Source: Pirellulaceae bacterium
Lineage (GTDB): Bacteria; Planctomycetota; Planctomycetia; Pirellulales; Pirellulaceae
Direction of reading: 5' to 3'
Length of the DNA stretch: 64,000 nt
Assembly: GCA_028280445.1 (NCBI GenBank)
Contig: JANQLU010000037.1
Location: 62,001-126,000, forward strand
In this document: positions 16,665-26,146 of the stretch, in pieces
How positions within the stretch are numbered: position 1 is the first letter of the stretch
Layout of the letters: every line of letters begins with the position of its first letter
Program-made: the position numbers and the translations under genes
Notes under the pieces: generated by a model
Seen by the model: only the letters and a program-made list of their open reading frames with translations
Told to the model about the DNA's origin: nothing
Database searches by the model: none

Positions 16665-17048
16665 ATGCCACGTTTATTGGGTGTTGACATTCCAAACGAG
16701 AAAAAGGCTGTCGTTTCACTGACCTATTTGTTCGGTGTTGGTCACAAGACAGCGCGCGATCTCTGCCACAAAGCAGGAGTCGATCAGGACAAAAAAGCGC
16801 GCGATTTGACTGACGAAGAACTGAGTCGTTTGGCCAACATTCTTGAACGTGACTATACGGTCGAAGGACCCCTGCGTCGTCAAGTTCAGCAAAGTATCAA
16901 CCGGCTGCGAGATATTAAATGCTATCGAGGCATTCGCCATCGGGTTGGTCTGCCTGTACGAGGACAACGAACGAAAACAAATGCACGTACCCGTAAAGGT
17001 CCCAAGAAAACGGTTGCGGGCAAAAAAGGTGTTAAAGATTTGCGTTAA
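16665..17048 (+). CDS. rpsM: Ribosomal protein S13
   Basis: A 127-residue small-subunit head protein that contacts the 50S subunit and tRNA. It has the family N-terminus [15 protein letters not shown], a helix-two-turn-helix core, [31 protein letters not shown] and a basic tail. GGAG stands about ten bases before the ATG. Length is normal. Confidence 0.97.
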   Translation: MPRLLGVDIPNEKKAVVSLTYLFGVGHKTARDLCHKAGVDQDKKARDLTDEELSRLANILERDYTVEGPLRRQVQQSINRLRDIKCYRGIRHRVGLPVRGQRTKTNARTRKGPKKTVAGKKGVKDLR

Positions 17049-17089
17049 TCACATTTGTGAACAGAAGCGATCATTAATAGGTATTTATT

Positions 17090-17476
17090 GTGGCTAAACA
17101 AAAGCAAAAAAAACGAAGAGTCCGTCGTAACGTCACCCATGGTGTGGCGCATATCAACGCGACTTTTAACAACACGACAGTAACCATTACGGATAATAAA
17201 GGTGATGTGTTGTGTTGGGCCAGTGCAGGCACTTGTCAATTCAAGGGGAGTCGAAAAAGTACTCCGTTTGCGGGACAAAGTGCAGCACAGCAAGCGGCTG
17301 AAAAAGCAATCAAATTCGGGATGAAAGAAGTTGACGTTCGAGTCAAAGGTCCGGGAAGTGGTCGTGAAAGTGCGATTACTGCCTTGCAACAGGCTGGCTT
17401 GAAGGTCAAATCGATCGAAGATTGTACTCCCATTCCTCACAATGGTTGTCGGCCACCTAAAAAGCGTCGAGTCTAG
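17090..17476 (+). CDS. rpsK: Ribosomal protein S11
   Basis: A 128-residue platform protein of the small subunit: [53 protein letters not shown] and [20 protein letters not shown] are all family hallmarks. It starts with GTG. Downstream the usual rpsD (S4) is missing and rpoA follows directly. Confidence 0.97.
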   Translation: MAKQKQKKRRVRRNVTHGVAHINATFNNTTVTITDNKGDVLCWASAGTCQFKGSRKSTPFAGQSAAQQAAEKAIKFGMKEVDVRVKGPGSGRESAITALQQAGLKVKSIEDCTPIPHNGCRPPKKRRV

Positions 17477-17569
17477 TCGTCTTTTTTAACACCGTATGCG
17501 TTTTTGCGCATCATCGTTTCTAGCCGTTGTTCGGTTAGTTTTCAGGGATCATCGAAACGGAGAATGTCC

Positions 17570-18559
17570 ATGCATATTCGCTGGCGCAATTTAGAATTAC
17601 CCAGTTCTGTCGAATGCGAACGTGAAACTCTTACCCCGACCTATGGTAAATTCATCGCGGAGCCGTTTGAGCGCGGTTTTGGTACCACAATCGGCAATAG
17701 TCTGCGTCGAATTTTGCTTTCCAGTTTGGAAGGATGCGCGGTTTATCAAATCAAAATTCGGGGTGCGAATCACGAATTTTCATCGATTCCAGGCGTCTTG
17801 GAAGATGTAACCGAGATCGTGCTGAACGTGAAATCGCTGGTCGTGAAAAACAATTCCGACCAGATGAAAGTGATCACCGTTGAAAAAAATGCCGCGGGTC
17901 CGATTACCGGCGCCGACATTCAAACAGGCGGCGAAGTCGAAATCATCAATCCAGGCCATTTGTTGGCGACGTTGACCGACGATGTTCCGTTTTTGATGGA
18001 AATGGTTGTGCAAAACGGTCGTGGTTATGTTCCAGCCAGTGAACACACCAGCAGCGAGAAAGAGATTGGAATCATTCCGATCGATGCCGTTTACAGCCCA
18101 GTGACTCGAGTGCGTTATCACATCGACGAGACGCGTGTTGGTCAAAAAACAAACTACGATCGATTGACCTTGGAAATCTGGACGGATGGCTCGATAGCTC
18201 CAGATATGGCTTTGGTCGAAGCAGCCAAGATCATGCGGAAGCATTTGAATCCGTTTGTTCAACTGTCGAGTTTGGGTGCTCAAGTGCATTCTCAGCCTCG
18301 CAGTTCGAGCGGGTTGAATGCCGGAATGGAAGCAAAGTTGAACATTTATATCTCGGATTTGAATATGTCAGTCCGAGCAAACAATTGTTTGGAGCAAGCG
18401 AATATTTTGACGATTCGCGAATTGGTCCAATACACCGAAGACCAGTTGATGGAGTTGCGAAATTTCGGTGACACCACGTTGACAGAAGTTCGGGAAAAAC
18501 TGTCGGAGCTGGGACTGCATTTAGGAATGCGAGTTCCGCCTGCTCCAGCGATCAGTTAA
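17570..18559 (+). CDS. rpoA: RNA polymerase alpha subunit
   Basis: A 329-residue subunit. The N-terminal assembly domain (residues 1-230) shows FGTTIGNSLRRILLSSLEG and VLEDVTEIVLNVK; the C-terminal domain (about 245-320) shows MSVRANNCLEQANILTIRELVQ and LTEVREKLSELGLHLGM, which contacts UP elements and activators. The ATG at 17570 has GGAG seven bases upstream; the ATG two codons earlier is too close to that site. Confidence 0.97.
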   Translation: MHIRWRNLELPSSVECERETLTPTYGKFIAEPFERGFGTTIGNSLRRILLSSLEGCAVYQIKIRGANHEFSSIPGVLEDVTEIVLNVKSLVVKNNSDQMKVITVEKNAAGPITGADIQTGGEVEIINPGHLLATLTDDVPFLMEMVVQNGRGYVPASEHTSSEKEIGIIPIDAVYSPVTRVRYHIDETRVGQKTNYDRLTLEIWTDGSIAPDMALVEAAKIMRKHLNPFVQLSSLGAQVHSQPRSSSGLNAGMEAKLNIYISDLNMSVRANNCLEQANILTIRELVQYTEDQLMELRNFGDTTLTEVREKLSELGLHLGMRVPPAPAIS

Positions 18560-18594
18560 TTAGTTCGGGAAACATTTTTGAAATTGGTGCGATT

Positions 18595-19317
18595 ATGAGG
18601 CACAGACGACGCGGACGACATTTGGGACGTTCATCAAGCCATCGCAAAGCCATGTTGCGAAATCTGGCTTGCAGTTTGTTGTTGACTGAAAGAGATAGCG
18701 ATTTTTACGATGGGCTGTTTCAGGCCGACGGCAAAACGCAGGTTAACCCGCCCAAGCACAAAGGGCGAATCGTAACGACTCTCCATAAAGCCAAGGAAGT
18801 ACGTCCTTTGGTGGAGAAATGTATCACGATTGCCAAAAAAGCTTTGCCCCACGAAGATCGGGCTGCCGAGTTTGCGACCGACGAAGATCGCAATTCTGAT
18901 GGATGGCATACTTGGCGAAAAAGTGACGACTACCAGAAATGGAACGAGGCCATGGCTCCAGCGGTTGCCGCTCGACGTCGTGTTTTTTCGATTCTGCGTG
19001 ACAAAGAAGCGGTCGAAATTTTGTTCGAAGAAGTCGCTCCACGATTTACCGATCGTCCGGGCGGATACACGCGAATTTTGAAACTGGCAAAACCTCGGCT
19101 GGGCGACGCAGGAATGCAAGCCATTTTGGAGTTCGTTGGGAAAAATGATCGTGTCCGTGCAGAATCAGCCAAGCCTGAGTTTGTCAGCGACGAACCAACA
19201 GCAACAGAGCCTGAAGCTGCCGTCGAAGACGATCAAGCCGACGAGGCGGTTGAAGACGAAGCCGATGATCAAGGCGCCGAAGAAGACTCCGAGAACACAA
19301 GCGAATCCGAAGATTAA
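18595..19317 (+). CDS. rplQ: Ribosomal protein L17, enlarged
   Basis: A 240-residue version of a protein usually about 120-130 long. The core pieces are clear: MRHRRRGRHLGRSSSHRKAMLRNLA, LHKAKEVRPLVEKCITIAKK, RRRVFSILRDKEAVEILFEEVAPRF and RPGGYTRILKL. Two insertions stand out: about 25 residues after LLLTERDS, and about 40 residues near 85-125 (including WHTWRKSDDYQKW). After the core come about 70 residues of acidic tail rich in E and D. The insert and tail are likely lineage-specific surface additions. It is last in the operon, before a strong terminator. Confidence 0.95.
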   Translation: MRHRRRGRHLGRSSSHRKAMLRNLACSLLLTERDSDFYDGLFQADGKTQVNPPKHKGRIVTTLHKAKEVRPLVEKCITIAKKALPHEDRAAEFATDEDRNSDGWHTWRKSDDYQKWNEAMAPAVAARRRVFSILRDKEAVEILFEEVAPRFTDRPGGYTRILKLAKPRLGDAGMQAILEFVGKNDRVRAESAKPEFVSDEPTATEPEAAVEDDQADEAVEDEADDQGAEEDSENTSESED

Positions 19318-19353
19318 TTCAACGCGGCGACGATTCGAATTTAAATAACGATC

Positions 19354-19386
19354 AGCGCGAGATGGTAAACCACTCGCGCTTTTTTT
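19354..19386 (+). terminator. Rho-independent terminator of the rpmJ-rplQ operon
   Basis: Perfect arms AGCGCGAG (19354-19361) and CTCGCGCT (19373-19380), with extra TGG/CCA pairing in the loop, followed by a run of eight T residues counting the last arm base. It lies 37 bases after the rplQ stop. Confidence 0.9.
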
Positions 19387-19407
19387 GTGCCGTAATCGTC
19401 TGCGACA

Positions 19408-19505
19408 GATACCAGCACGACGCGCTGGGCGAGTGGCACCCGCCGATGAGTGCGATTTAAGTAGGGCCGGTTCCACCGGCCGATCTAAACAAACCGGCCC
19501 TACTG
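19408..19505. repeat. B half-repeat plus A hairpin
   Basis: GATACCAGCACGACGCGCTG with GCGAGTGG (19408-19440) is one arm of the B family. At 19461-19505 an A hairpin follows: GTAGGGCCGGTTCCACCGGCC and AACCGGCCCTACTG. The A element ends two bases before the stop codon of the minus-strand gene at 19507. The cluster fills the gap between convergent genes. Confidence 0.8.
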
Positions 19506-19506
19506 T

Positions 19507-20427
19507 TCAGCGGGTTGTTGGTTTTACCCATTTGCCATCTTTGAAGACCGATAAATCAGGGTCGAATTTTGTGAGATTGGAAAAAGTGATCCACTCAGTC
19601 TGGAAGTCGTCGGTTCGTTTGGCATCGAGAAACCAGCGAAAGCCGACCGGTTCCACTTGTTCGGTATCGATTTCGATAATGGCAATTTCCAGTTTGACCA
19701 GAAACAGGATTTGATCCAGTTTGGGTTGTTTGGAAATGGCGATTTTGTACAGGCTGTTCCAGGTCGCAAATCGGGAGAGCCGATTCATGGCGGATCTCAT
19801 TTCGTCGGTTTTCAACGCCTGGGCTGCTTCGGATTGTTTTCCGTTTCGAATTTTTCTAACGATTTCCAGCAGCTTGTCCCGCTCCTCGGGTTTCAATTGA
19901 TTAGGGCGTTGATTGACCACGAACGGGCGGTGGTAGCGCGGTTGAAGTGTCAAAAAGGCCAACGCGCGCGTCCGACGTTTTTGTGTTTCGCTCGAAAACA
20001 ACGCGTGCAAAGCCAACAGACTACTTTGTCGGAGTTGATTTTTCGAATTTTTAGCGGCAATCAGAAAAAGCCGAATAGCAAGTTGTTGTGCGACAAAATC
20101 AAGTTTATAAGCCGACAGCTCTTCGGCGTATTCAAAATAGGCGCGCGGCGACTCCGGTTTGAGTTGCGCCAGTTTTTCGTCATCGATGGTCCGAACCAAC
20201 TGTAATACGTCGGCTTTAAATAGCGTTTGTTTTTTTGTCGCGCCCGATTTGAAATGTTCGAGAAAGATGATTTGTCGATCTGTTTCCTGGATGAATTTTC
20301 CAACCATGGCTGGCGAGCCGTCGTGGCGATACAGAATGTCGGCGGCACAGGGCACACTGAAATTCGAGATGCCGGCCAACAGCGACAGTAAAATCAACAC
20401 GATAAAAAAAGCGTTTCGCAGGTTCAT
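19507..20427 (-). CDS. Exported protein of unknown function, last gene of the ExbBD operon
   Basis: A 306-residue protein with a signal peptide (FFIVLILLSLLAGISNFSVPCAA). After it comes a short domain ADILYRHDGSPAMVGKFIQETDRQIIFLEHFKSG-like (in parts) that resembles a small beta-barrel, then helices. I do not recognise a family. It is also similar in plan to the first gene of this operon (27433-28497), which has the same order of leader, short LKNRSIAKFDADSVQLDDG-type strand region and helices. ATG overlaps the preceding stop as ATGA. Confidence 0.7.
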   Translation of the reverse strand: MNLRNAFFIVLILLSLLAGISNFSVPCAADILYRHDGSPAMVGKFIQETDRQIIFLEHFKSGATKKQTLFKADVLQLVRTIDDEKLAQLKPESPRAYFEYAEELSAYKLDFVAQQLAIRLFLIAAKNSKNQLRQSSLLALHALFSSETQKRRTRALAFLTLQPRYHRPFVVNQRPNQLKPEERDKLLEIVRKIRNGKQSEAAQALKTDEMRSAMNRLSRFATWNSLYKIAISKQPKLDQILFLVKLEIAIIEIDTEQVEPVGFRWFLDAKRTDDFQTEWITFSNLTKFDPDLSVFKDGKWVKPTTR

Positions 20428-23141
20428 TGTTGGTTGCGTTCGTCAAAAAATTTGATCAATGCTTTCTGAGTGTACAGTAATTTTTGAGCGGCTTGTGGCA
20501 GTCCCGCGATTCGTCGCGTCAAGTCTTTTGCCGTTTCCGATGATTCCGCCCCTTGGTTTTGTTTGATGTATTCGATTGCTAAACGATGTTCGAGCAAAAC
20601 CGCTTGGCGAAATTGCGACGTTGCCAATTGTTCCAGTGCCAAAAGGTCGTTGGTGATTTTTTTTGAAATCGCGTCGTCCTCATCCTCGGGATGTAACACA
20701 AGGTGAATCGCCAACAATTGCTTTTCTTGCAAGGTCGTCCATTTGAGCTGCATCTGTCGACTGGCGCCCAATGCTTCGAGGCGTTGGTTGTATTGATTTG
20801 ACATCGCATAAGCCAACAGTTCCCAGCTGCCGCGCTGGTCCGATTTGTTTTGGCGAACGGAATATTCGAGAGATTTTTGAATGTGTTTCAGGAAATCATG
20901 ATGCAACTGATTTTTCCAATCGTTGCCTGACAGTCGAAACGATGTACCGGACAGTGTTTCCGCAATTGCCAATAATCGGTCTTTGGGAAGTTTGGCCAGT
21001 TTTAATTTGTCAGCAAAAACGAGAGACAAATTCAACCAATGAATCATTTGGGGCAGATTTTGTTGAACCGTCAACAAATGATCATCGTCGGTTGCGGCAA
21101 GGCAGAAATCTGTCAGAACGGTGGCCTGTGGCAGACTAATATCTTTGAATCGGTCAGCAAGTTTCGCGATTTGTTCAAAACTGGCCCGCCGGACGATGTC
21201 GCTGGATCCGGAATCCGGTTTCAGTTTCTCAATCAAATCCGCAAGTGATTTGACGTCCCAGCTGCGTGGTGATCCGCCAGATGCGTTGCGATAGAGCACT
21301 CCCCCGTCGAGTGCCAGTGCCGCTTCGCGCAACTTAGGCGGGCCCGCATCGAGGAGTTGTTCGAATTTGAGAATCTGTTCATGTTGTTGACTGCGGAGCA
21401 ACATCCCCAAGGTTGTGAAATAGGCGGTGTTAGCGATCTCTTGCGGTGTCACTTGAGTATTGGCGGTGACGCGGTGAACGGAAATATTTCGATTGAGCGC
21501 GATATCCCAGTTTTGCCAGCGGCTGGCAATTTTTGAATCGAGAGACTCGGTGCCGGTGGCCAGTTTGCGGAGCGCTTTTACAGCAGCGACTGCGTCCTTT
21601 GGCAATTTCTTGAGGCCCAAACGATCGGCTAATTGCATTCGAAGCGATGCCGCCAAGGCTTGATTGGAAGTGGTTTCGGAAATATCGATCCAGCGAATTA
21701 GTTCCGATTTATCTGTTTTTTGAATCACTTGCGCAATCCACTTTTGAATACCGTGGTTTTGCCATTGATCGGGCGCGGCCTCGAGAGCGGCGGTGACTCC
21801 GTCGGACAGCTGCGCGTCATAAACCGGTTCTGACAATTTTGATTTAGTACTGTTTGCGATCGGCGACAATAATTTCAACGCTTTGGGCGTATCGTTCCAA
21901 ACCGCAGTTTCGAAATTGCGCCAGATGGCACGGGCGATCGCGGCCTGGGATTTTTTGAGATATTGCGTGTTGTTTTGCGGATAGTGACCTGTTTTGGATT
22001 CAATTTGTGTGGTCAAAAGCTCAACAATTTTTGACGAAGGCCTCAATTCGTTGACCAACTGGTAACCCAGCTCATTGGTGCGAAACGAGTGATCGATTTC
22101 CTTTGCGTCGACGGGATTTCGGTCAACAACGATTTTGTCGGTCAAAAACTCAGATATTTCGTTTTGAATTTCTTCGACGGGTTCAAGACTAAACACATCC
22201 AGCGCGATATCCCAAATGGTTGAGTAGTCGCCGGAAGTGTCGGGTGACGATTCGAGTAAAAACAGAATCAGTTCCCGGCAAGCGGTTTTTCGTTGTTGGG
22301 GAGAATTGGCAATCAGCCCGTCAAACAATTGCCCGAATGTTGCATTGGAATTGCGGATTTTTGCTGCACTGAGTTGTGTGGACTCGGGCCACCAGGAAGG
22401 AAATTGAATTTTTACTTCTTCAACTTTGGCCGTTTGGTTCTCATCGGGGGCAGCTGATTTTTTATGGATAAAAAAGTAATACCCAAATAACAAAGCGGTA
22501 CCGACCACGGCCAGGCCAACCGGGAACATCCATGAACGGGATGTTTGTCCTTGGATTTTTTCTTCCTGTCGGTTTTGAATGAGCGTTTGTTCAATCATCG
22601 AATCCACTCGGGTCGATTCGATTCCCCATTCTTTACCAAACAGGTACAGTCGTTTTCGAGTTTCAGCGTCGATAAAGGAAGCGTTCTTGATCCGCTCGTT
22701 GATCATGATTTCGACGTGGTGCTCGGCTTCGGTTCGTGAAATCCTGCCAACATTGTGCTTGATACAGTTTTCCGCGATGATCTGCGCCGCGCGTTCGGCC
22801 GGTATTTGATATTGGGCCTTGCCGATTTCAATAGCTTTGCGCTCCATTTTGACGGTCAGGATACCGCCAGCCAGTCGTCGAAACTGCTTGTTGAGAAAGC
22901 GATTGAATTCCCGTTCGTACCGCGTCAGTTTTTTGCCCACACTGACTTTTTTGAGTTTGCGGAGACCGTCCTCATACAGTTCTGTGGGCAGTTTCAAATC
23001 ATCGGCGATTGCACGAAGTTTGATCATCGAATTTTCATTGAGTCCACGTTCGACGGCGATGACGGGAAAGGCGCGATGGAGGAATCTGCGCAGGCGTGGA
23101 TCGAGTGGTTCACGTTTTGGAGATTCAGATGAATTATTCAA
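20424..23141 (-). CDS. Large single-pass membrane protein of the ExbBD operon
   Basis: A 905-residue protein I do not recognise. Residues 1-200 are helical, charged and cytoplasmic (GLNENSMIKLRAIADDLKLP and LTRYEREFNRFLNKQFRRLAG). One membrane helix is at about 205-226 (FPVGLAVVGTALLFGYYFF), followed by KK. The remaining 680 residues should be periplasmic, all-helical and repeat-like. The TTG start follows the preceding gene by five bases, with GGTAG upstream. A long periplasmic helical domain anchored beside ExbB/ExbD suggests a partner that passes force to another envelope layer; this is inference. Confidence 0.7.
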   Translation of the reverse strand: MNNSSESPKREPLDPRLRRFLHRAFPVIAVERGLNENSMIKLRAIADDLKLPTELYEDGLRKLKKVSVGKKLTRYEREFNRFLNKQFRRLAGGILTVKMERKAIEIGKAQYQIPAERAAQIIAENCIKHNVGRISRTEAEHHVEIMINERIKNASFIDAETRKRLYLFGKEWGIESTRVDSMIEQTLIQNRQEEKIQGQTSRSWMFPVGLAVVGTALLFGYYFFIHKKSAAPDENQTAKVEEVKIQFPSWWPESTQLSAAKIRNSNATFGQLFDGLIANSPQQRKTACRELILFLLESSPDTSGDYSTIWDIALDVFSLEPVEEIQNEISEFLTDKIVVDRNPVDAKEIDHSFRTNELGYQLVNELRPSSKIVELLTTQIESKTGHYPQNNTQYLKKSQAAIARAIWRNFETAVWNDTPKALKLLSPIANSTKSKLSEPVYDAQLSDGVTAALEAAPDQWQNHGIQKWIAQVIQKTDKSELIRWIDISETTSNQALAASLRMQLADRLGLKKLPKDAVAAVKALRKLATGTESLDSKIASRWQNWDIALNRNISVHRVTANTQVTPQEIANTAYFTTLGMLLRSQQHEQILKFEQLLDAGPPKLREAALALDGGVLYRNASGGSPRSWDVKSLADLIEKLKPDSGSSDIVRRASFEQIAKLADRFKDISLPQATVLTDFCLAATDDDHLLTVQQNLPQMIHWLNLSLVFADKLKLAKLPKDRLLAIAETLSGTSFRLSGNDWKNQLHHDFLKHIQKSLEYSVRQNKSDQRGSWELLAYAMSNQYNQRLEALGASRQMQLKWTTLQEKQLLAIHLVLHPEDEDDAISKKITNDLLALEQLATSQFRQAVLLEHRLAIEYIKQNQGAESSETAKDLTRRIAGLPQAAQKLLYTQKALIKFFDERNQQ

Positions 23142-23146
23142 TGCGG

Positions 23147-25708
23147 CTACCGATTTTTCAGCGTCGTTGCCAATTTGTCGAATTTGGCTTTCCAGGCGTC
23201 AGGCATGTTCGGACTGAGGCGTTGAGTCTGGTTCAAAATGGATCGCGCAGCTGGGGGATCATTTTTACCAACTATTTTTATAACGTTGAATTTCGATTCA
23301 TACCATGATTCAGAGCCGGGTTTTGTTCCCGATGCCAATTTTCTCCACAGCTCCAGAGCGTTGTCAGTTTGCCCTGAATCTGTTTTGAGTTGCGCCAGTC
23401 GGAGAATATAACGTTGATAATTCGGCAACGCTTGACGCAGTTTTTCGTAATTCTGAATCGCTTGATCGGTTTTGCCGTTTTGTGAACGGAGATCCGCCAG
23501 GCGAGCAAACGCGGTTCGAGCGTTGGGTTTTGTTTTCAATGTTTGTGAATCGTTGCCCAGCAATCCGGACAGCGCTTCGTAGATTTTTTCAGTTTTTAGC
23601 GCGACGGCCTGATAGCTATCAAACGATGTTTGTGCCAGCAGTTGATCGTGATGTTTGGCCAAAAAGATCAGCGCGGCAATTTTGTAGCTGCGATTGGTGT
23701 TGTCAGTCGATGCAAGCCACTGGGCGTGCTGGACAGCTTGTGACGTTTTATTTGACATTTTTGCGATGCGGAATTTTTGAAACGCCAAATCAGCACTTTT
23801 CGAATAACTTTTGCCGATTGCATCGTCAGCTCGTTGGATCCACTTGTTAGCTTCGGCAATGTTGGGAGGCTGTTCGGCCAACAGAGATTCGATCACCAGC
23901 GCCGCCGATTTGGATTTGGTCGTCTGATCGACTATGTTTTTTTTCAGCATCTGATCGACGGTAGTGCAAAATTCCGAAAGCAAATTTGAGCGTTGGTCCT
24001 CCGAGAGTTTGGGATCCTTGAGAGATTCGAAATACAGCCGCGAGATTTCCAATTGGGCTTGAGCAAAAGCGGAATTGTCTGGCGGAATTTTTTGCAGTTT
24101 TTGGATGGTATCCCTGATCGAACCACTAGCCGTGCGCAATTTCGACAATTCAAACGCCGCTTTTTCGTCATAGGTTGTTCCTGGAAACAGGCGGCGAATT
24201 TCATTGAGTGCCGAAACGATTTTCCGTGAATCGCTTTCCGTCCGTTTTGAAGAGTTTCGAATGGCGACGATGCGAATCCACAGCGCTTTCGCGGCTGAAT
24301 CGGGATCGCGAGACCTCAAACCGAGTGAGGCCTGGCGAAACAGTTTGGTCGATCGTTCGTAATTTCCCAATCGAAATTCCGTCCAGCCGAGCAAGTATCG
24401 ACACCGCGCAAGATCAATTTTTCGAACCGTCGGCTCGTTTGACTTGATCGCTTTTTCAATCAGTTTTTTGCAATTGGCAAAATGAATTTGTCGCGTATTT
24501 TTTTCGCCCTGTTCGTATTCTCGTTGCGCGCTGAGCCATTGAAAAACAAATTTGGTATCGTCAATCAAGCTGGGGTTTTCATCGCAGAATTTTTGAGTGG
24601 TTTGAAATTGATTTTCTCGGGCCAACCCTTGGAGGCCGTACCTGACGAGTTCACTGACCTCCGCAGGATCATCAGCAAGTTTGACACATTGCAATCCCGA
24701 AAGCCAAAGCCGCGGATTGTCACGGGATTGACTGTCCGCCTGCAATTTCCGCCGCAAAATTTCTGTTGATTTTTTCCATTGACGCGCAAGTGCGGCGCTT
24801 TGGAATTCCCACCAGTCAACGTCGCTACGAATCGCCGACGGCACACGAGCATCAGACAGGAATTCGAACAATTTTGAAGTGAAACGATTCGATTCCGCGG
24901 ACGAAACCATGGCGAGTCCAAGGACACTTCGCGACACCCAAGAGATCTCCAATTCGAGTTCCTCGGGTTTCAGTTTTGTAAGTTCGTCGAGGGACTCGAC
25001 TCCAATCAGACTTAAGAAGTTGTTGCGAGATTCTGCCAGATATCGATCGCGCTGGTCGGTTGTCAAAATGCTCAAGTAATATTTTTGCCAACCTCCGATG
25101 AATTCCAATTGAGAGATGATGGCGACGAGCTCGTCGTCGATTTCATGCAATTCTGGAGTTTTGGCGGCGGCTTTGACTGCATTTTGGCGATCCAGCTCTG
25201 TCTTGGCCGCCGTCATAATGACGGTCCACTGTCGATTGAGGGCGGCAAATTTTTTTGCTAACTGATCGTGGACGGTTTTGTTGGTTTGTTGACTTGTCAC
25301 CCAAGAAAAAAACTGTGATTGCGCGTGGCTGAAATCGGCGGACAGCACGGCGACGGCAAATTTGGGATGTTTCAGTTCCGCAAATCGCTGTTGAAGTTTG
25401 GAAAGTTGCTGCCGCGCTTCGAGTTGCCCATCGATGTTGTTTTTGTTTTGCTGAATTTGTTTGGTGTAATAATTGGCCAGCTTGGTTGCGATGTTCAACT
25501 GAGCCGATTTGCCAGGCTGTTTGTCTAGTTGTTGGCGAAGAACAACGATACTCAAATCGTCGAGACCCAGACGGGTCAAATAATTTTGCAGTTTGTTGAC
25601 TTCCAGATTGCGAGAGTCCGTTTGTGCGTTCAATCGATGGGCAACTGGAATGATCGTTGTTACCAGGAGCAAAAACTTGAACGCTCGATATGCGAATTCC
25701 CGGAACAT
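23147..25708 (-). CDS. Exported TPR-like repeat protein of the ExbBD operon
   Basis: An 853-residue periplasmic protein with a leader (FREFAYRAFKFLLLVTTIIPVAHRL, cleaved near LNA-QT). Several tetratricopeptide-like pairs are visible: ARCRYLLGWTEFRLGNYERS (about 440-465), ARTAFARLADLRSQNGKTDQAIQNYEKLR (about 770), and NYQRYILRLAQLKTDSGQTDN following it, each cut here to part of the unit. Such scaffolds bind other proteins. In Tol systems a TPR protein (CpoB/YbgF) plays this part; this one is far larger. ATG at 25708 is used; a GTG two codons earlier overlaps the exbD stop. Confidence 0.75.
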   Translation of the reverse strand: MFREFAYRAFKFLLLVTTIIPVAHRLNAQTDSRNLEVNKLQNYLTRLGLDDLSIVVLRQQLDKQPGKSAQLNIATKLANYYTKQIQQNKNNIDGQLEARQQLSKLQQRFAELKHPKFAVAVLSADFSHAQSQFFSWVTSQQTNKTVHDQLAKKFAALNRQWTVIMTAAKTELDRQNAVKAAAKTPELHEIDDELVAIISQLEFIGGWQKYYLSILTTDQRDRYLAESRNNFLSLIGVESLDELTKLKPEELELEISWVSRSVLGLAMVSSAESNRFTSKLFEFLSDARVPSAIRSDVDWWEFQSAALARQWKKSTEILRRKLQADSQSRDNPRLWLSGLQCVKLADDPAEVSELVRYGLQGLARENQFQTTQKFCDENPSLIDDTKFVFQWLSAQREYEQGEKNTRQIHFANCKKLIEKAIKSNEPTVRKIDLARCRYLLGWTEFRLGNYERSTKLFRQASLGLRSRDPDSAAKALWIRIVAIRNSSKRTESDSRKIVSALNEIRRLFPGTTYDEKAAFELSKLRTASGSIRDTIQKLQKIPPDNSAFAQAQLEISRLYFESLKDPKLSEDQRSNLLSEFCTTVDQMLKKNIVDQTTKSKSAALVIESLLAEQPPNIAEANKWIQRADDAIGKSYSKSADLAFQKFRIAKMSNKTSQAVQHAQWLASTDNTNRSYKIAALIFLAKHHDQLLAQTSFDSYQAVALKTEKIYEALSGLLGNDSQTLKTKPNARTAFARLADLRSQNGKTDQAIQNYEKLRQALPNYQRYILRLAQLKTDSGQTDNALELWRKLASGTKPGSESWYESKFNVIKIVGKNDPPAARSILNQTQRLSPNMPDAWKAKFDKLATTLKNR

Positions 25709-25710
25709 TA

Positions 25711-26142
25711 TCACTCGTTTTCTTTTAATGGAATATAAGAAACCAGTGAAAAACCGGCTTGTTTACAAGCGTTGACGGCCAATGCCGCTTTGCCAAATTC
25801 GACATCGTCGCTGACGCGAACGAACGCACCGTCAAATTTGTTTTCAAACGCTTCCAAGGTTTTTTTGAGTTCATCGATGTCGTTGGTTGTGATGGCTCCC
25901 AATTTATAGACGGATTTTCCGTTCAATTGAACGACGTCGATGACCGCTGGATCGAGATCACTAGGGCGAGTTGCCGTACTTTGGTTTTGAACTTTGATGT
26001 TGGATTTGATTTGCCGTTCAGGAGTGACGAAAGTGGTCGTGACGAGAAAGAAAATCAACAGGAGAAAAACGACGTCGATCATACTCGTCATCGACAGTTC
26101 GATTTTTTTTGATTTATCACGTTGTCGATTTGAAAGTTTCAT
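25711..26142 (-). CDS. ExbD/TolR family protein 2
   Basis: A 143-residue single-pass protein. The basic N-terminus is followed by IELSMTSMIDVVFLLLIFFLVTTTF, the family membrane helix with the proton-relay aspartate in SMIDVVF. The periplasmic domain ends in VNACKQAGFSLVSYIP. AGGT precedes the ATG by six bases. With ExbB it forms a proton-driven motor. Confidence 0.92.
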   Translation of the reverse strand: MKLSNRQRDKSKKIELSMTSMIDVVFLLLIFFLVTTTFVTPERQIKSNIKVQNQSTATRPSDLDPAVIDVVQLNGKSVYKLGAITTNDIDELKKTLEAFENKFDGAFVRVSDDVEFGKAALAVNACKQAGFSLVSYIPLKENE

Positions 26143-26146
26143 CGTT

